Positions 17,878 to 27,120 of a stretch of DNA of 64,000 bases are shown here, piece by piece. Location: assembly GCA_017432285.1 (NCBI GenBank), contig JAFRJM010000010.1, forward strand, positions 174,922 to 238,921. Direction: 5' to 3'. Each line of letters starts with the position of its first letter. The stretch's first letter is position 1. Below the pieces are notes generated by a model. The model saw only the letters and a list, made by a program, of their open reading frames with translations. It was not told where the DNA came from and searched no databases. The DNA comes from Oscillospiraceae bacterium. Its GTDB lineage: Bacteria; Bacillota; Clostridia; Oscillospirales; Ruminococcaceae. Made by a program: the position numbers and the translations under genes.

Positions 17878-18588
17878 TCAGATTATCGGAGCGTCTGTCT
17901 TCGACTCGTTCTTTACTGTAAGGAAAGCACGGACATACGTAATAACAACAAATATCAGGAATATCGTTGTTGTCAAAGAACTTCCTATCATCAGACAAGC
18001 ATCGAAGAAACCGTGATAAAAGATCGCAGATAAAATGCTGTATCTGAGAGAAGATTTTGCTTCTTCCTGGTATCCATAATTGGCCAGCCATCTGGCACGT
18101 CCATAATAGTAACCCATATAGACTGCAAACGCCATGTGACCTGGGACAGAGATCAAAGCTCTTGTAGGTGCAACAGAAAGACCATATCCCATAACATAAC
18201 CTATGTTCTCAAGCGCAGCGAACCCCAAAGAAACGAAGACTGCATAGACAATGCCATCGAATCTGAAGTTGAAATTGGGGTTGTTCCATGTCTTTCTTTT
18301 CAGCAGTACGAATTTACTTCCTTCTTCAACTGCAGCAACAACCAGAAATGCAAATGCCACCCAGTACCAATGTGTATCAGGGTCAAATATATTAAGAAGT
18401 ACTCTCTCCCCCACAGTCTCAAGGACAAGAGAAATAACTACTGCGATGCATCCCTGAACCAGCAAGCCGCCTAGCAACCCTAAAGGTTCTTTTTCAACTT
18501 TATCCTTCTTGTAGACATACATAAGAAGAACTACTGCAGGTAAAATTGCAGCAATTATACAGACAAAATCCATAATTCCAATAATCAT
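17878..18588 (-). CDS. prsW: PrsW family glutamic intramembrane protease
   Basis: 236 residues with about eight transmembrane segments. The family catalytic motifs are present: AAVEEGSKF (EEXXK) about residue 88, FAALEN about residue 124, VPGHMAFA and FYHGFFD. PrsW cleaves the anti-sigma factor RsiW in Bacillus as the first step of a stress response. No anti-sigma gene is next to it here, so its target is unknown. It is a single gene flanked by a terminator and a short divergent intergenic region. Confidence 0.87.
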   Translation of the reverse strand: MIIGIMDFVCIIAAILPAVVLLMYVYKKDKVEKEPLGLLGGLLVQGCIAVVISLVLETVGERVLLNIFDPDTHWYWVAFAFLVVAAVEEGSKFVLLKRKTWNNPNFNFRFDGIVYAVFVSLGFAALENIGYVMGYGLSVAPTRALISVPGHMAFAVYMGYYYGRARWLANYGYQEEAKSSLRYSILSAIFYHGFFDACLMIGSSLTTTIFLIFVVITYVRAFLTVKNESKTDAPII

Positions 18589-18733
18589 TATCGTGCCCTC
18601 CTATCCGCAAGTATATTGATATCGCATGTGCTAGTCAAGAAAAGTTAGAAGCTTAAAATACAACTTTAGTACAATTCCCTTTCTTAAAAATCAACGTATT
18701 ATTATCTTAGTTAAAAGTTTGAGAGTGGAAACC

Positions 18734-19417
18734 ATGAAATCATATATCAATAACCACCCGTATCTCTGTGAAAAAGATTCATCAGCTCTCATTGTTTTTG
18801 TTTGCGGAGAAGAAGAATCGGAATTCCTTAATAATCTTATGATATCTGTAGAACAGGAATGTCAGGTAAAGCTTTCCTGGTTTATATATTCAGTAAGCAA
18901 CTGGAATGATTCCCTATCACCTTGGCCCGCTGATCCAGTATTTGGAAAAGAAGCATTCGGTGGTCTTGCCAAAACTACTGTAAACGATCTGTTAACTGAT
19001 CTGACAGAATCCAGAAAGATCTCAGACACAGAAACTGAGATTCCTGTAATACTTTGCGGTTACTCTCTGGCAGGTCTCTTCGCTCTATGGACCGCATATC
19101 AGACAGATCTTTTTGCAGGGATAGCTGCTGTATCCCCATCAGTATGGTTTCCTAACTGGATTGAATACTCTTCTTCACACATTATTCATACGGATTATGT
19201 ATATTTGTCATTGGGAGACAGAGAGGCAAAAACACGTAATCCCATTATGTCAAAAGTATTTGATTGTATACAGGCAGAATACGAACATCTCGCTTCTTCC
19301 AATCAAGTGAAAGATGTCACATTCGAGCTGAATCCGGGAAATCACTTTCAGGGCGTTGAAGATCGCTTATCCAAGGCACTGATCTGGACAGTTAAAAGAA
19401 CAACAGAAATAATATAG
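18734..19417 (+). CDS. Alpha/beta-hydrolase, esterase D-like
   Basis: 227 residues from the ATG at 18734; the in-frame TTG five codons earlier has no better signal. The nucleophile elbow GYSLAG (about residues 117-122) is followed by AVSPSVWFP, the pattern of Fes/IroE and esterase D-type PF00756 proteins. An acidic segment GDREAK and a C-terminal GNHFQ histidine complete a plausible catalytic triad. No signal peptide. Probable role: hydrolysis of an intracellular ester. Substrate unknown. Confidence 0.78.
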   Translation: MKSYINNHPYLCEKDSSALIVFVCGEEESEFLNNLMISVEQECQVKLSWFIYSVSNWNDSLSPWPADPVFGKEAFGGLAKTTVNDLLTDLTESRKISDTETEIPVILCGYSLAGLFALWTAYQTDLFAGIAAVSPSVWFPNWIEYSSSHIIHTDYVYLSLGDREAKTRNPIMSKVFDCIQAEYEHLASSNQVKDVTFELNPGNHFQGVEDRLSKALIWTVKRTTEII

Positions 19418-19447
19418 TTTTTTCACATATAGGAGGTATCTGAGAAA

Positions 19448-19954
19448 ATGGTGAAACGTTTAATTGCCATTGCTGCACTGTCTGCAGCATCTGCTGCTGC
19501 AATGTATATTGTAAAAAAGATGGAAGCAAAATCCACTAACGAAGCCAGTATGCGAAATCCTGTCAACGTCGTAACCAAAGAGGATTTCGCGAATGCCGGT
19601 ATCAAAGTGGATGCACCTGAAGATGCGGTAAACGTATTCTGGCTCACTATAGAAGGTATACCGCTTCTTTACAGTCTGGATTTCTTTGTCAACGGCAATG
19701 AATTTAATCTGCGCCTTAAGAGATCGGATAAACTTGATGACATCTCCGGCATGTATTACAGCTGGAATGAGGAAAAAACCGTATCTGATAACGGTACACG
19801 CGCTGTTATTCAGACAGTGGATGATGAAGCAGGTATATGCCTGTGGTACAGGGACGGATATACTATCTCTCTTTCAATGAGAGGAAATGTCACTATGGAA
19901 GATATCGAGTCTATGTTCCAGTTCCTGAATCAATCCCTGGTCATTGAAAAATGA
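19448..19954 (+). CDS. Membrane-anchored protein of unknown function
   Basis: 168 residues; AGGAGGT lies ten bases before the ATG. An uncleaved signal-anchor helix (about 4-24, Ala-rich) is followed by a soluble outside domain with VTKEDFANAGIKVDAPEDAVNVFW and a beta-rich C-terminal part. The pattern resembles secreted DUF4367-like domains, but I cannot assign it with confidence. It lies 31 bp after the esterase gene and may share its transcript. Confidence 0.6.
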   Translation: MVKRLIAIAALSAASAAAMYIVKKMEAKSTNEASMRNPVNVVTKEDFANAGIKVDAPEDAVNVFWLTIEGIPLLYSLDFFVNGNEFNLRLKRSDKLDDISGMYYSWNEEKTVSDNGTRAVIQTVDDEAGICLWYRDGYTISLSMRGNVTMEDIESMFQFLNQSLVIEK

Positions 19955-19974
19955 CACTCATATAGTTATCCAGA

Positions 19975-19999
19975 AAACAGGGTTGATGCCCTGTTTTTC
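19975..19999 (+). terminator. Rho-independent terminator
   Basis: Stem AAACAGGG / CCCTGTTT with a six-base loop, followed by TTTTCTTT. It separates the esterase/anchored-protein pair from the Hsp70-like operon. Confidence 0.8.
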
Positions 20000-20056
20000 T
20001 TTAAATCCGCAAGATGTTATAATATTCTGTAATTCTTTGAAAGGACAACTTTTACT

Positions 20057-20938
20057 ATGGCAAGCTTTCAAAGCCTTCTAGAACAGGACAAGGAACGTTT
20101 TCTTTCGCTTTTGTCCAAAAACACATCGACCGTGGCTATCATCAAAGATGTTGAGGCGGAGTTCGACAGGCTGTTATATTCATTCAACAACGAAAATGAA
20201 AACGATGCAGTAAAAGACGCTGCACGTCAGATGATACAGACAGCAAAAAGCACTGCTGCTTTTATTGACACTGCAGGTGAAACAAAACTGTGGCAGAAGA
20301 CTGCATACGGGGCCAAACCCGAAAAAGGAAAAAGGTCATTCTTATTCTGGATCTTTCTGGTGCTTTCAATCATCACATTAGGTGCTTATTGCGCATATCA
20401 ATATTACCTGATGCGTATGCCTTTTAAGAGCCTTCCGGATTTCCTTCCCTTTATTTTACTGGTTCCTGTTGCTCTCTTTTTCTTCTTATCTGGTATTACA
20501 GCCAGAAGAAAAACTACAGAGAAAGCTCCAGATCTTGAAGCAGAAATATCAACCGACATCCAGAAAGTTTACCGTTCTGTACTGTCTACAGTATTAGTTA
20601 TAGACAGGAATCTGGAAGACATCAGGACGGAAGAGCGGATCCAACTGAGAAAGCAGATGAAAGAGCACAAGGAATCGTTGGACAAGGAAGAGATTGATCT
20701 TCTTGCGCACATACTGGAATCCGCATATTCTTCAAGGCAGGATGATTCATCAGTCGAGATGATATCTCAGATAAAATACTATCTGCACAATAAGAAAATC
20801 GAAGTCGTGGATTATTCAGATGAAAACAGTGCTTGGTTTGACTTCATTCCCGCATACGATGAGGGCACTATCAGACCTGCATTTGTCATAGAAGGAATGC
20901 TGATCAAAAAGGGACTCGCATCCGGAGGAAGCAATTAA
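20057..20938 (+). CDS. Two-helix membrane protein, partner of the Hsp70-like ATPase
   Basis: 293 residues. A helical, charged N-terminal part (1-95), two transmembrane helices (about 95-117 and 126-150), then a long charged helical region (about 160-235) and a C-terminal domain ending in a Gly/Ser tail. There are no enzyme motifs I recognise. The stop overlaps the ATG of the Hsp70-like gene (TAATG), so the two proteins are translationally coupled and probably act together at the membrane. A GrpE-like nucleotide-exchange or tethering role is possible but only inferred from position and helical make-up. Confidence 0.65.
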   Translation: MASFQSLLEQDKERFLSLLSKNTSTVAIIKDVEAEFDRLLYSFNNENENDAVKDAARQMIQTAKSTAAFIDTAGETKLWQKTAYGAKPEKGKRSFLFWIFLVLSIITLGAYCAYQYYLMRMPFKSLPDFLPFILLVPVALFFFLSGITARRKTTEKAPDLEAEISTDIQKVYRSVLSTVLVIDRNLEDIRTEERIQLRKQMKEHKESLDKEEIDLLAHILESAYSSRQDDSSVEMISQIKYYLHNKKIEVVDYSDENSAWFDFIPAYDEGTIRPAFVIEGMLIKKGLASGGSN

Positions 20939-22851
20939 TGGATATCTTCTATGGTTTCGACCTTGGTGACGCCGAGAGCGCAATCACAAAACTTGACAGA
21001 ACAAAAGATACGATTCCTGAAGTGCTATCCGTTCAGGAGTCGAAGAGTTTTATTACTGCCTATGCCATTTCAAAAGAAGGCAAACTGATAATTGGTGAAG
21101 GCGCATGCTATGAGCCACAGGCAACGACCAGAAAACTCCGCTTTAAGAGCAGATTCCTGACCTCAGCAGATGCAGCGAGGGACATCAGGAGTTTTGCCGG
21201 AGGCGTTCTTGGCGAACTGTATCTCAACGGAGATCTTATCAGAGGCGAAGACCACTGTTTCTATATTGGCTGCCCTGCAGGATGGGACCGAGGAACAAGA
21301 GAGGAATACAGGGAGATTTTTGAAGAGGTCGGATATCCTCCAGCAAAAATCATCTCTGAATCCAGGGCCGCTTTGGTAAGCGCATGCCAGTCAAAGCACC
21401 TTCAGGTAGGTTATGACATCCTTTCCAGACCTGTTCTTGTCATTGATATCGGATCTTCCACTACAGACTTTGCTTATATAACAAGCGGTAAAGAAGAAGA
21501 ACTCCAGACCGGTGGCGAAGTCTTCCTGGGCGGAGGAGTCATGGATGAGATCCTCCTCGAAGAATCTGTATCCGCCTCATTTGATGAAAAACGTATCCGT
21601 AAGATCTTGTCGGAAAGCGAAGCCTGGAAAAGCTACTGCGAATTTGCGGCAAGACGGTTGAAAGAGAAGTATTTCTCTGATGAAGATTTCTGGCAGAACA
21701 ATGACTGTGTAAGTTCAGTGACGATCAGATACAGCATGCTCCCAGCAAAACTTTCCCTGAGGATGAACCCGGAAATCGCAGACCGTCTTCTCAACAAAAA
21801 AGTTGAACGGCTGGGCAATAAATCCTTCCGCGAAGTCTTTGTGGAAAGTCTTATTCAAGTCAGAGACAACATTAAAGACAAACAACCTGAACTTATCTTC
21901 CTTACAGGCGGTGTTTCCAAACTTCCAGCCATCAGGAACTGGTGCTCAGATGTCTTCCCAGAAGCAGTGGTTATCAGAGGTTCGGAACCGGAGTTCTCTG
22001 TTGCTAACGGACTTGCGTTATGCGGCCGTATAGATGAGGAGCTGAGAGAATTTAAAAACGAGCTGGAGCAACTAAAAGCGTCCAGCGTCGTAGAAGATAT
22101 TGTCAAATCACACATAGGTGAACTGTATCGCGCTACAGTTGACGCAATGGTCGACCCTATTCTAAAAGAAGTCGTCAGACCGGTAGTTGAGCGGTGGAGA
22201 AACGGCAATATCGAAAAACTGTCTGATATAGATGCAGTCCTCCAACAGGAGATCGATCTCTATCTGCATACTGACGATGCCAGAGCTATACTTGCAAAAC
22301 AGGTCAGCAACTGGCTTAAAACAGTTTCCGGAGAGTTGGAAGAACATACTATGCCTATTTGCATCAGACATAATGTTCCATATTCCGCACTGAGTCTTAA
22401 TTCCTACCTCTCCCTCTCCGACATCGATGTCAAAGTTGAAGCAAGAGATCTGTTCGCAGTCAGTGAGATCACATGGATGATAGATACCATAGTCTCGATC
22501 CTTGTTGGTCTTCTTTGCGGTGGAGGAGGCGTCGCTATCATAGCCGGAGGACCGGAAGGAATAGTAGCGGGAATCATTCTTTCCCTGCTCGTTCTTGCTC
22601 TTGGTCAGGAAACAATGCAGAATGCTTTGCTCAATGCAAATCTTCCAAAAGTTGCACGCCGACTTGTACCAAAGAGTTCACTGGACTCCAGACTTGACAA
22701 GCTGAGCTCAGAAATTAAGGCCGGTCTGTACAGCGACCTAGAAAATGAGAAAAATGAGGAGATTACCGAAAGGCTTGTCAAAGAGATCTCTGAACAGATC
22801 GAAGTTTGCCTGACAAAGATGGCAGAAGTCGTTGAGATCCCTCTTGCTTAA
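20938..22851 (+). CDS. Hsp70-like ATPase with C-terminal membrane segment
   Basis: 637 residues. Actin/Hsp70-type ATPase domain (about 1-360): FYGFDLG (phosphate 1), LVIDIGSSTTDFAY (phosphate 2) and FLTGGVSKLPAIRNW (adenosine). Instead of the DnaK substrate-binding beta-sandwich and lid there is a helical region (about 370-500), a very hydrophobic Gly-rich segment (about 515-560, VGLLCGGGGVAIIAGG) and an amphipathic C-terminal helical tail. So it is a divergent Hsp70 that probably sits in or on the membrane. It is coupled to the preceding membrane protein by a TAATG overlap. Role unknown. Confidence 0.78.
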   Translation: MDIFYGFDLGDAESAITKLDRTKDTIPEVLSVQESKSFITAYAISKEGKLIIGEGACYEPQATTRKLRFKSRFLTSADAARDIRSFAGGVLGELYLNGDLIRGEDHCFYIGCPAGWDRGTREEYREIFEEVGYPPAKIISESRAALVSACQSKHLQVGYDILSRPVLVIDIGSSTTDFAYITSGKEEELQTGGEVFLGGGVMDEILLEESVSASFDEKRIRKILSESEAWKSYCEFAARRLKEKYFSDEDFWQNNDCVSSVTIRYSMLPAKLSLRMNPEIADRLLNKKVERLGNKSFREVFVESLIQVRDNIKDKQPELIFLTGGVSKLPAIRNWCSDVFPEAVVIRGSEPEFSVANGLALCGRIDEELREFKNELEQLKASSVVEDIVKSHIGELYRATVDAMVDPILKEVVRPVVERWRNGNIEKLSDIDAVLQQEIDLYLHTDDARAILAKQVSNWLKTVSGELEEHTMPICIRHNVPYSALSLNSYLSLSDIDVKVEARDLFAVSEITWMIDTIVSILVGLLCGGGGVAIIAGGPEGIVAGIILSLLVLALGQETMQNALLNANLPKVARRLVPKSSLDSRLDKLSSEIKAGLYSDLENEKNEEITERLVKEISEQIEVCLTKMAEVVEIPLA

Positions 22852-22862
22852 GGAATAATACT

Positions 22863-23999
22863 ATGAGTTTTGATTCAATACAGGATTCTGCCAAAGTCAC
22901 ACGCGAGCAGAAAATTATAAGAACAAGTTATATAGGCATTGCAGCCAACCTTATGCTCTCTGCCTTCAAGGCAATAGTCGGTTTCGCTTCCAATTCCATC
23001 GCCATTATCCTTGATGCGGTAAACAACCTTTCAGATGCGCTTTCATCTGTCATTACGATAATAGGTGCCAAGGTAGCAGCAAAAAAGCCAGATAAAAAAC
23101 ATCCCCTTGGTCACGGAAGAGCTGAGTATATCAGCGCTACAGTAGTATCTGCCATCGTTCTGTATGCAGGTATCGCTTCTATGGCTGAGTCTGTAAAAAA
23201 GATACTGTCACCGGTTCATCCTGACTACTCCTTGTATTCGCTCCTTATCGTCAGCGTAGCTATCGTTGTCAAGCTCTTGTTGGGTGGATATGTTAAAAGA
23301 ACCGGGAAAAAACTGAATTCTTCTTCACTCATTGCTTCCGGATCCGATGCGTTGTTTGATGCAGTGATCTCTGTTTCTGTTCTCGCATCCGCTATCGTAT
23401 CCCTTATGTTCCATATCAATCTTGAGGCTTGGGTAGGCGTTGTGATCTCAGGATTCATCATCAGGTCCGGTATTGAGATGCTTATCAGCACTGTTAACGA
23501 CCTGATCGGCATCCGTGTGGATGCAGATACTGTCAAAGAATTGCGTGAAACTATCCTACATAGCGAACCCGAGGTGAGCGGTGTCTATGATGTGATCCTT
23601 CACAACTATGGACCTGAAAATCTTATTGGGTCACTTCACATAGAGATCCCTGACACAATGTCTGCGCCAGAGATTGACGCTTTGGAAAGAAGGATAACAG
23701 AAACCGTTGCAAAAGAGAACGGAATACTTCTTGCCGGAATTGGAATATATTCAAGAAATACTTCAAACGATGAAGTATCTAAGATCAGAGAGAATGTGAT
23801 AAAGATAGTTTCATCGCATGACGGTGTTCTCCAAGTACATGGTGTAAGCGCTGATATAAATACAAAAACTATCAACTTTGATATTATCTTAGATTTCGAT
23901 GTTGAAGATAGGCCATTACTATTTGGGCATATCGTCTCTGATGTGCAAGCAGAATATCCTGAATTCGTCTTAAAACCCACCTTAGACTTGGATATATAA
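22863..23999 (+). CDS. Cation diffusion facilitator family transporter
   Basis: 378 residues. Six transmembrane helices with the CDF metal site in helix II (SIAIILDAVNNLSDALSS: D-x3-D) and helix V (ASGSDALFDA), the conserved KPDKKHPLGHGRAEY loop between helices II and III, and a C-terminal cytoplasmic ferredoxin-like domain (about 215-378) that is longer than usual and may be duplicated. Family knowledge: proton-coupled export of Zn, Fe or Mn. The D-D-D/D type cannot be resolved to one metal. It starts 11 bp after the Hsp70-like stop and is probably in the same transcript. Confidence 0.88.
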   Translation: MSFDSIQDSAKVTREQKIIRTSYIGIAANLMLSAFKAIVGFASNSIAIILDAVNNLSDALSSVITIIGAKVAAKKPDKKHPLGHGRAEYISATVVSAIVLYAGIASMAESVKKILSPVHPDYSLYSLLIVSVAIVVKLLLGGYVKRTGKKLNSSSLIASGSDALFDAVISVSVLASAIVSLMFHINLEAWVGVVISGFIIRSGIEMLISTVNDLIGIRVDADTVKELRETILHSEPEVSGVYDVILHNYGPENLIGSLHIEIPDTMSAPEIDALERRITETVAKENGILLAGIGIYSRNTSNDEVSKIRENVIKIVSSHDGVLQVHGVSADINTKTINFDIILDFDVEDRPLLFGHIVSDVQAEYPEFVLKPTLDLDI

Positions 24000-24003
24000 A
24001 ACC

Positions 24004-24044
24004 CACACAAAAAAGCTCGAGATGACTCGAGCTTTTTTTGTGTG
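24004..24044. terminator. Bidirectional terminator
   Basis: Long stem: CACACAAAAAAGCTCGAG pairs with CTCGAGCTTTTTTTGTGTG around a four-base loop. It has A-tract and T-tract arms and lies between the convergent CDF and ECF S-component genes. Confidence 0.88.
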
Positions 24045-24054
24045 TTTATAATAA

Positions 24055-24609
24055 TCAGTCCAGTATTCCTGCTTTTTTAAGCGACGGACGTATAGCACGG
24101 TTAAGAATCGTCGCTACTACCACCGCTATTATTCCGTTAACAAGAGAGGTTATTCCTTTTGTAACAACAGTAGCCATAACTGCTTCCATCTCATACCCGT
24201 AGATGACCCTGTTCTGTATGAAAGTCTTAAGAACATAAAGGCCTACATATGTCAATGATCCGCAAGACCCAGCAAAAACATTTTTCCAAATGACCTGGTC
24301 TGTGTTCTTTTCTGCCAGTTTTCCTGCGACCCATCCCATCGCAAACTTCATTAGGAATGTAAGCCAGCATGTCGGAAGATACCTCGGATCCAGCATGTCA
24401 TAAATTGCAGAGCCGAGCCCGGCAGCCAGTCCGCCAGAAATCGGTCCAAACAAAAGGCCTGCAAGAATTCCCATGACATTTCCCAAATGCAGCATCGTAT
24501 TCGAGAGAGGTGTCGGGATATCTATATGGATATAAGTAAAAACGAAAACCAGTGCTGCCATCAAAGCAGTTAATACAAGTTGTTTCGTTGTAAATGTGCT
24601 TTTTTTCAT
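24055..24609 (-). CDS. ECF transporter S component (vitamin/cofactor type)
   Basis: 184 residues, about six transmembrane helices. The opening KQLVLTALMAALVFVFTYIHIDIPT contains the small-residue helix I (ALMAAL) that docks on the shared T component, and GNVMGILAGLLFGPISGGLAAGLGSAIYDML is typical of ECF substrate-binding subunits. A dedicated ATPase or T component is not next to it, so it may use the shared group II module. No riboswitch is visible in the short leader. Substrate unknown. Confidence 0.8.
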   Translation of the reverse strand: MKKSTFTTKQLVLTALMAALVFVFTYIHIDIPTPLSNTMLHLGNVMGILAGLLFGPISGGLAAGLGSAIYDMLDPRYLPTCWLTFLMKFAMGWVAGKLAEKNTDQVIWKNVFAGSCGSLTYVGLYVLKTFIQNRVIYGYEMEAVMATVVTKGITSLVNGIIAVVVATILNRAIRPSLKKAGILD

Positions 24610-24669
24610 TTTTCTTCTCCTTTGTATATGCCCTTACAAAAAGCACAGTATGATAACACTTTATTTACT

Positions 24670-25050
24670 TTATGACGTGATACCCCAGTCCAAAAGCACC
24701 CTCTGCAGCAGATCCCTAAAAGCCAAACCTCTGTAATCTATGGCACCGTAATAACGGTGATAGGCATGAAGCTCATTGGAAGGGAATTCTGCGGCCGTCA
24801 GGTTCTTATTCGGCTGATAGATCTGCTTGTCCATGAACTTGTTTCTGAACAGAAAAGCTACAGGTGTATCCCCGCTGCACAGCACCCACACCATATTGCT
24901 CTGTGTAGGTATCCAGTTTCTTTGCACAAGCACTTCCATCATGGCAGAGGCAGTAAAGCCATCAGGAAAACCAATCTCCATCTTCTGGTTGTTCTGCTCA
25001 TCTGCTCTTGAAGTAGTCTCGCGATCAAATGTAAAAGTAATCATTTTCAT
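24670..25050 (-). CDS. Hypothetical protein coupled to glmM
   Basis: 126 residues. I do not recognise the family. It is soluble, has no signal peptide and no known motifs, with a FTFDRETTSRAD opening strand and a C-terminal FRDLLQRVLLDWG helix. The start overlaps the glmM stop (ATGA), so it is expressed with phosphoglucosamine mutase; nothing else points to its role. Confidence 0.6.
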   Translation of the reverse strand: MKMITFTFDRETTSRADEQNNQKMEIGFPDGFTASAMMEVLVQRNWIPTQSNMVWVLCSGDTPVAFLFRNKFMDKQIYQPNKNLTAAEFPSNELHAYHRYYGAIDYRGLAFRDLLQRVLLDWGITS

Positions 25051-26399
25051 TTCCGCACTTTCAATAATTTACCTGCACTTCTCATTGCTTCAATTATCTC
25101 ATTTACTTTTTCTTCACAGATCTCGTCTGTCAATGCCTCTACCATGACTCGCAGTACGGGTTCTGTTCCGCTGGGACGAAGGACTACACGTCCGTCAGTT
25201 CCAAGATCCTCTTCAACTTTACGAACAGCTTCTAACACTTCCGGGCAACTCATCGTCTCTTTTTTATCCGTCACTTCTACGTTTTTAAGCAACTGCGGAT
25301 AAGCAGTGATCTCTTCAGCCAGAATTGACAGAGGCTGCTTGGTCTCAGTAACGACTTCCATTACTTTAATTGCAGTCAGAAGGCCATCCCCGGTATTTGC
25401 ATATCTGGCAAAGATGATATGTCCGGACTGCTCTCCGCCGATCAGATGACCGTACTCATGCATATTCTCAGCCACATATTTATCGCCTACAGGTGTCTTC
25501 TCATAACCTATACCTAATTTGTCAAGCGCTTTGTAAAGACCAAGGTTGGACATAATAGTTGTAACAACTTTGGAGTTGCCGAGCATGCTGTGCTCCTGCA
25601 TATACTTGGCACAGATGTACATTATGGCGTCGCCATTCACAATATTTCCTTTTTCATCCACAGCGATACACCTATCTGCATCTCCGTCAAATGAGAAACC
25701 GATGTCCAGATGGTTGTTCATAACATACTGACGCAGTGTCTCGGGATGTGTTGCTCCGCATTCAACGTTGACATTGAGTCCGTCCGGTCTGTTTCCTATC
25801 ACATAGGTGTCTGCACCAAGCGCATCGAATATGCTCTTGGCCATCTGCCACGTACTGCCGTTGGCACAGTCAAGGCCGATTCTGAATCCCTTATAAGATC
25901 TTGTAGCAAGTGAGATAAGATAGCCGATATATCTGTTTCTTCCTGCAGCATAGTCAACCGTCTTGCCGATCATCTGACGCTGTGCATAAGGAAGGTGTCT
26001 GTCACTGTCTAGATATTCTTCCAACTCCTCAATAAAGTCCTCTTCCATCTTATCACCGTTACGGTTGATAAGCTTAATTCCGTTATCCTGGAACGGGTTA
26101 TGGCTTGCGGTGATCATTATGCCGCAGTCGAAATCATCAGCACGGACGATATAGGACACACTAGGTGTCGTGGTGACGTGAAGCAGATATGCGTCTGCAC
26201 CGGATGCAGTCAGTCCTGCACACAAAGCATACTCAAACATGTAGCTTGAGCGGCGCGTATCTTTTCCAATAACAACTCTCGCAGGATGGCTCTGTGAAAA
26301 ACGATGTCCAAGATATCTTCCGATCTTGAACGCATGATCGACCGTCAAGTCGACATTCGCCTCACCACGAAATCCGTCTGTTCCAAAATATTTACCCAT
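25047..26399 (-). CDS. glmM: Phosphoglucosamine mutase
   Basis: 450 residues. Starts MGKYFGTDGFRGEAN. Catalytic phosphoserine loop ITASHNPFQDNGIK (Ser about 100), metal-binding loop DGDADR, sugar-binding GGEQSGH and phosphate-binding RPSGTEPVLRV near the C-terminus. It converts glucosamine-6-phosphate to glucosamine-1-phosphate for UDP-GlcNAc and peptidoglycan synthesis. GGGGA precedes the ATG. Full length for the family (about 450). Confidence 0.95.
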   Translation of the reverse strand: MGKYFGTDGFRGEANVDLTVDHAFKIGRYLGHRFSQSHPARVVIGKDTRRSSYMFEYALCAGLTASGADAYLLHVTTTPSVSYIVRADDFDCGIMITASHNPFQDNGIKLINRNGDKMEEDFIEELEEYLDSDRHLPYAQRQMIGKTVDYAAGRNRYIGYLISLATRSYKGFRIGLDCANGSTWQMAKSIFDALGADTYVIGNRPDGLNVNVECGATHPETLRQYVMNNHLDIGFSFDGDADRCIAVDEKGNIVNGDAIMYICAKYMQEHSMLGNSKVVTTIMSNLGLYKALDKLGIGYEKTPVGDKYVAENMHEYGHLIGGEQSGHIIFARYANTGDGLLTAIKVMEVVTETKQPLSILAEEITAYPQLLKNVEVTDKKETMSCPEVLEAVRKVEEDLGTDGRVVLRPSGTEPVLRVMVEALTDEICEEKVNEIIEAMRSAGKLLKVRK

Positions 26400-26423
26400 T
26401 GTTTTTTCCCCTTGTTATGAATA

Positions 26424-27104
26424 TCAATCGCTTTTTGCGACTGTTAAATATGATGATAAAGCTGCTGCTGTCTTATACAGAGGCAGGCTCTGCACTACTA
26501 TCTTTCCGGGTCCGGTGATTACTGTATTGAACAGTCCCTCGCCACCAAGGAATATGTTTTTAGCTCCTTTTACGGTCTCAACATCCATACTGCATGTGGC
26601 GTCCATCATTGCAAGATAACCGGTATCCAGTATCTTTCTCTGTCCAGGCATCAGCTGATACTCTATTGCCGACCCGTCTATCTCCAGAAATGCCATGCCT
26701 GAACCGGATATCTGGGTAAGAATAAATCCTTCACCGCCAAACAGACCGCCTGCAAAACGCTTCTGAAAATATACACCTGAAGTCACGTTTCCCACACTGG
26801 CTAAAAATGCACCTTTCTGGACTATGATACTGTGCTCAGGTGTTATCTGCACAGGAACTATCGACCCTGGGAATTTTGAGGCAAATGCGATCTCTCCTGG
26901 TCTCTGAGCAACATATCTGTTCTGAAAAAGACTCTCGTTGGTGAACAGCCTTCCCATTACTCTGCCAAAGCTTCCGCCCTCGGTATGCATCTCTATACCG
27001 TCATCCATCCAGGACATTGCACCGCCGTCGCATACAGCTTGCTCCCCTGCCTCCATATGAAGGATAAGTACAGGAAGATTTCCGCCTTTAATCTCATATG
27101 TCAT
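26424..27104 (-). CDS. AIM24 family protein (TIGR00266)
   Basis: 226 residues, a beta-helix-type soluble protein. Conserved stretches are MSWMDDGIEMHTEGGSFGR, FASKFPGSIVPV, FQKRFAGGLFGGEGFILTQISGSG and FLGGEGLFNTVITGPGKIVVQSLP. Bacterial members are of unknown function and are often found near lipid or envelope genes. GGAG lies before the ATG. Between glmM and the acyltransferase/acyl-CoA ligase module, with gaps under 25 bp, so probably one transcript. Confidence 0.9.
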   Translation of the reverse strand: MTYEIKGGNLPVLILHMEAGEQAVCDGGAMSWMDDGIEMHTEGGSFGRVMGRLFTNESLFQNRYVAQRPGEIAFASKFPGSIVPVQITPEHSIIVQKGAFLASVGNVTSGVYFQKRFAGGLFGGEGFILTQISGSGMAFLEIDGSAIEYQLMPGQRKILDTGYLAMMDATCSMDVETVKGAKNIFLGGEGLFNTVITGPGKIVVQSLPLYKTAAALSSYLTVAKSD

Positions 27105-27120
27105 TATCTTTTCTCCTGTG

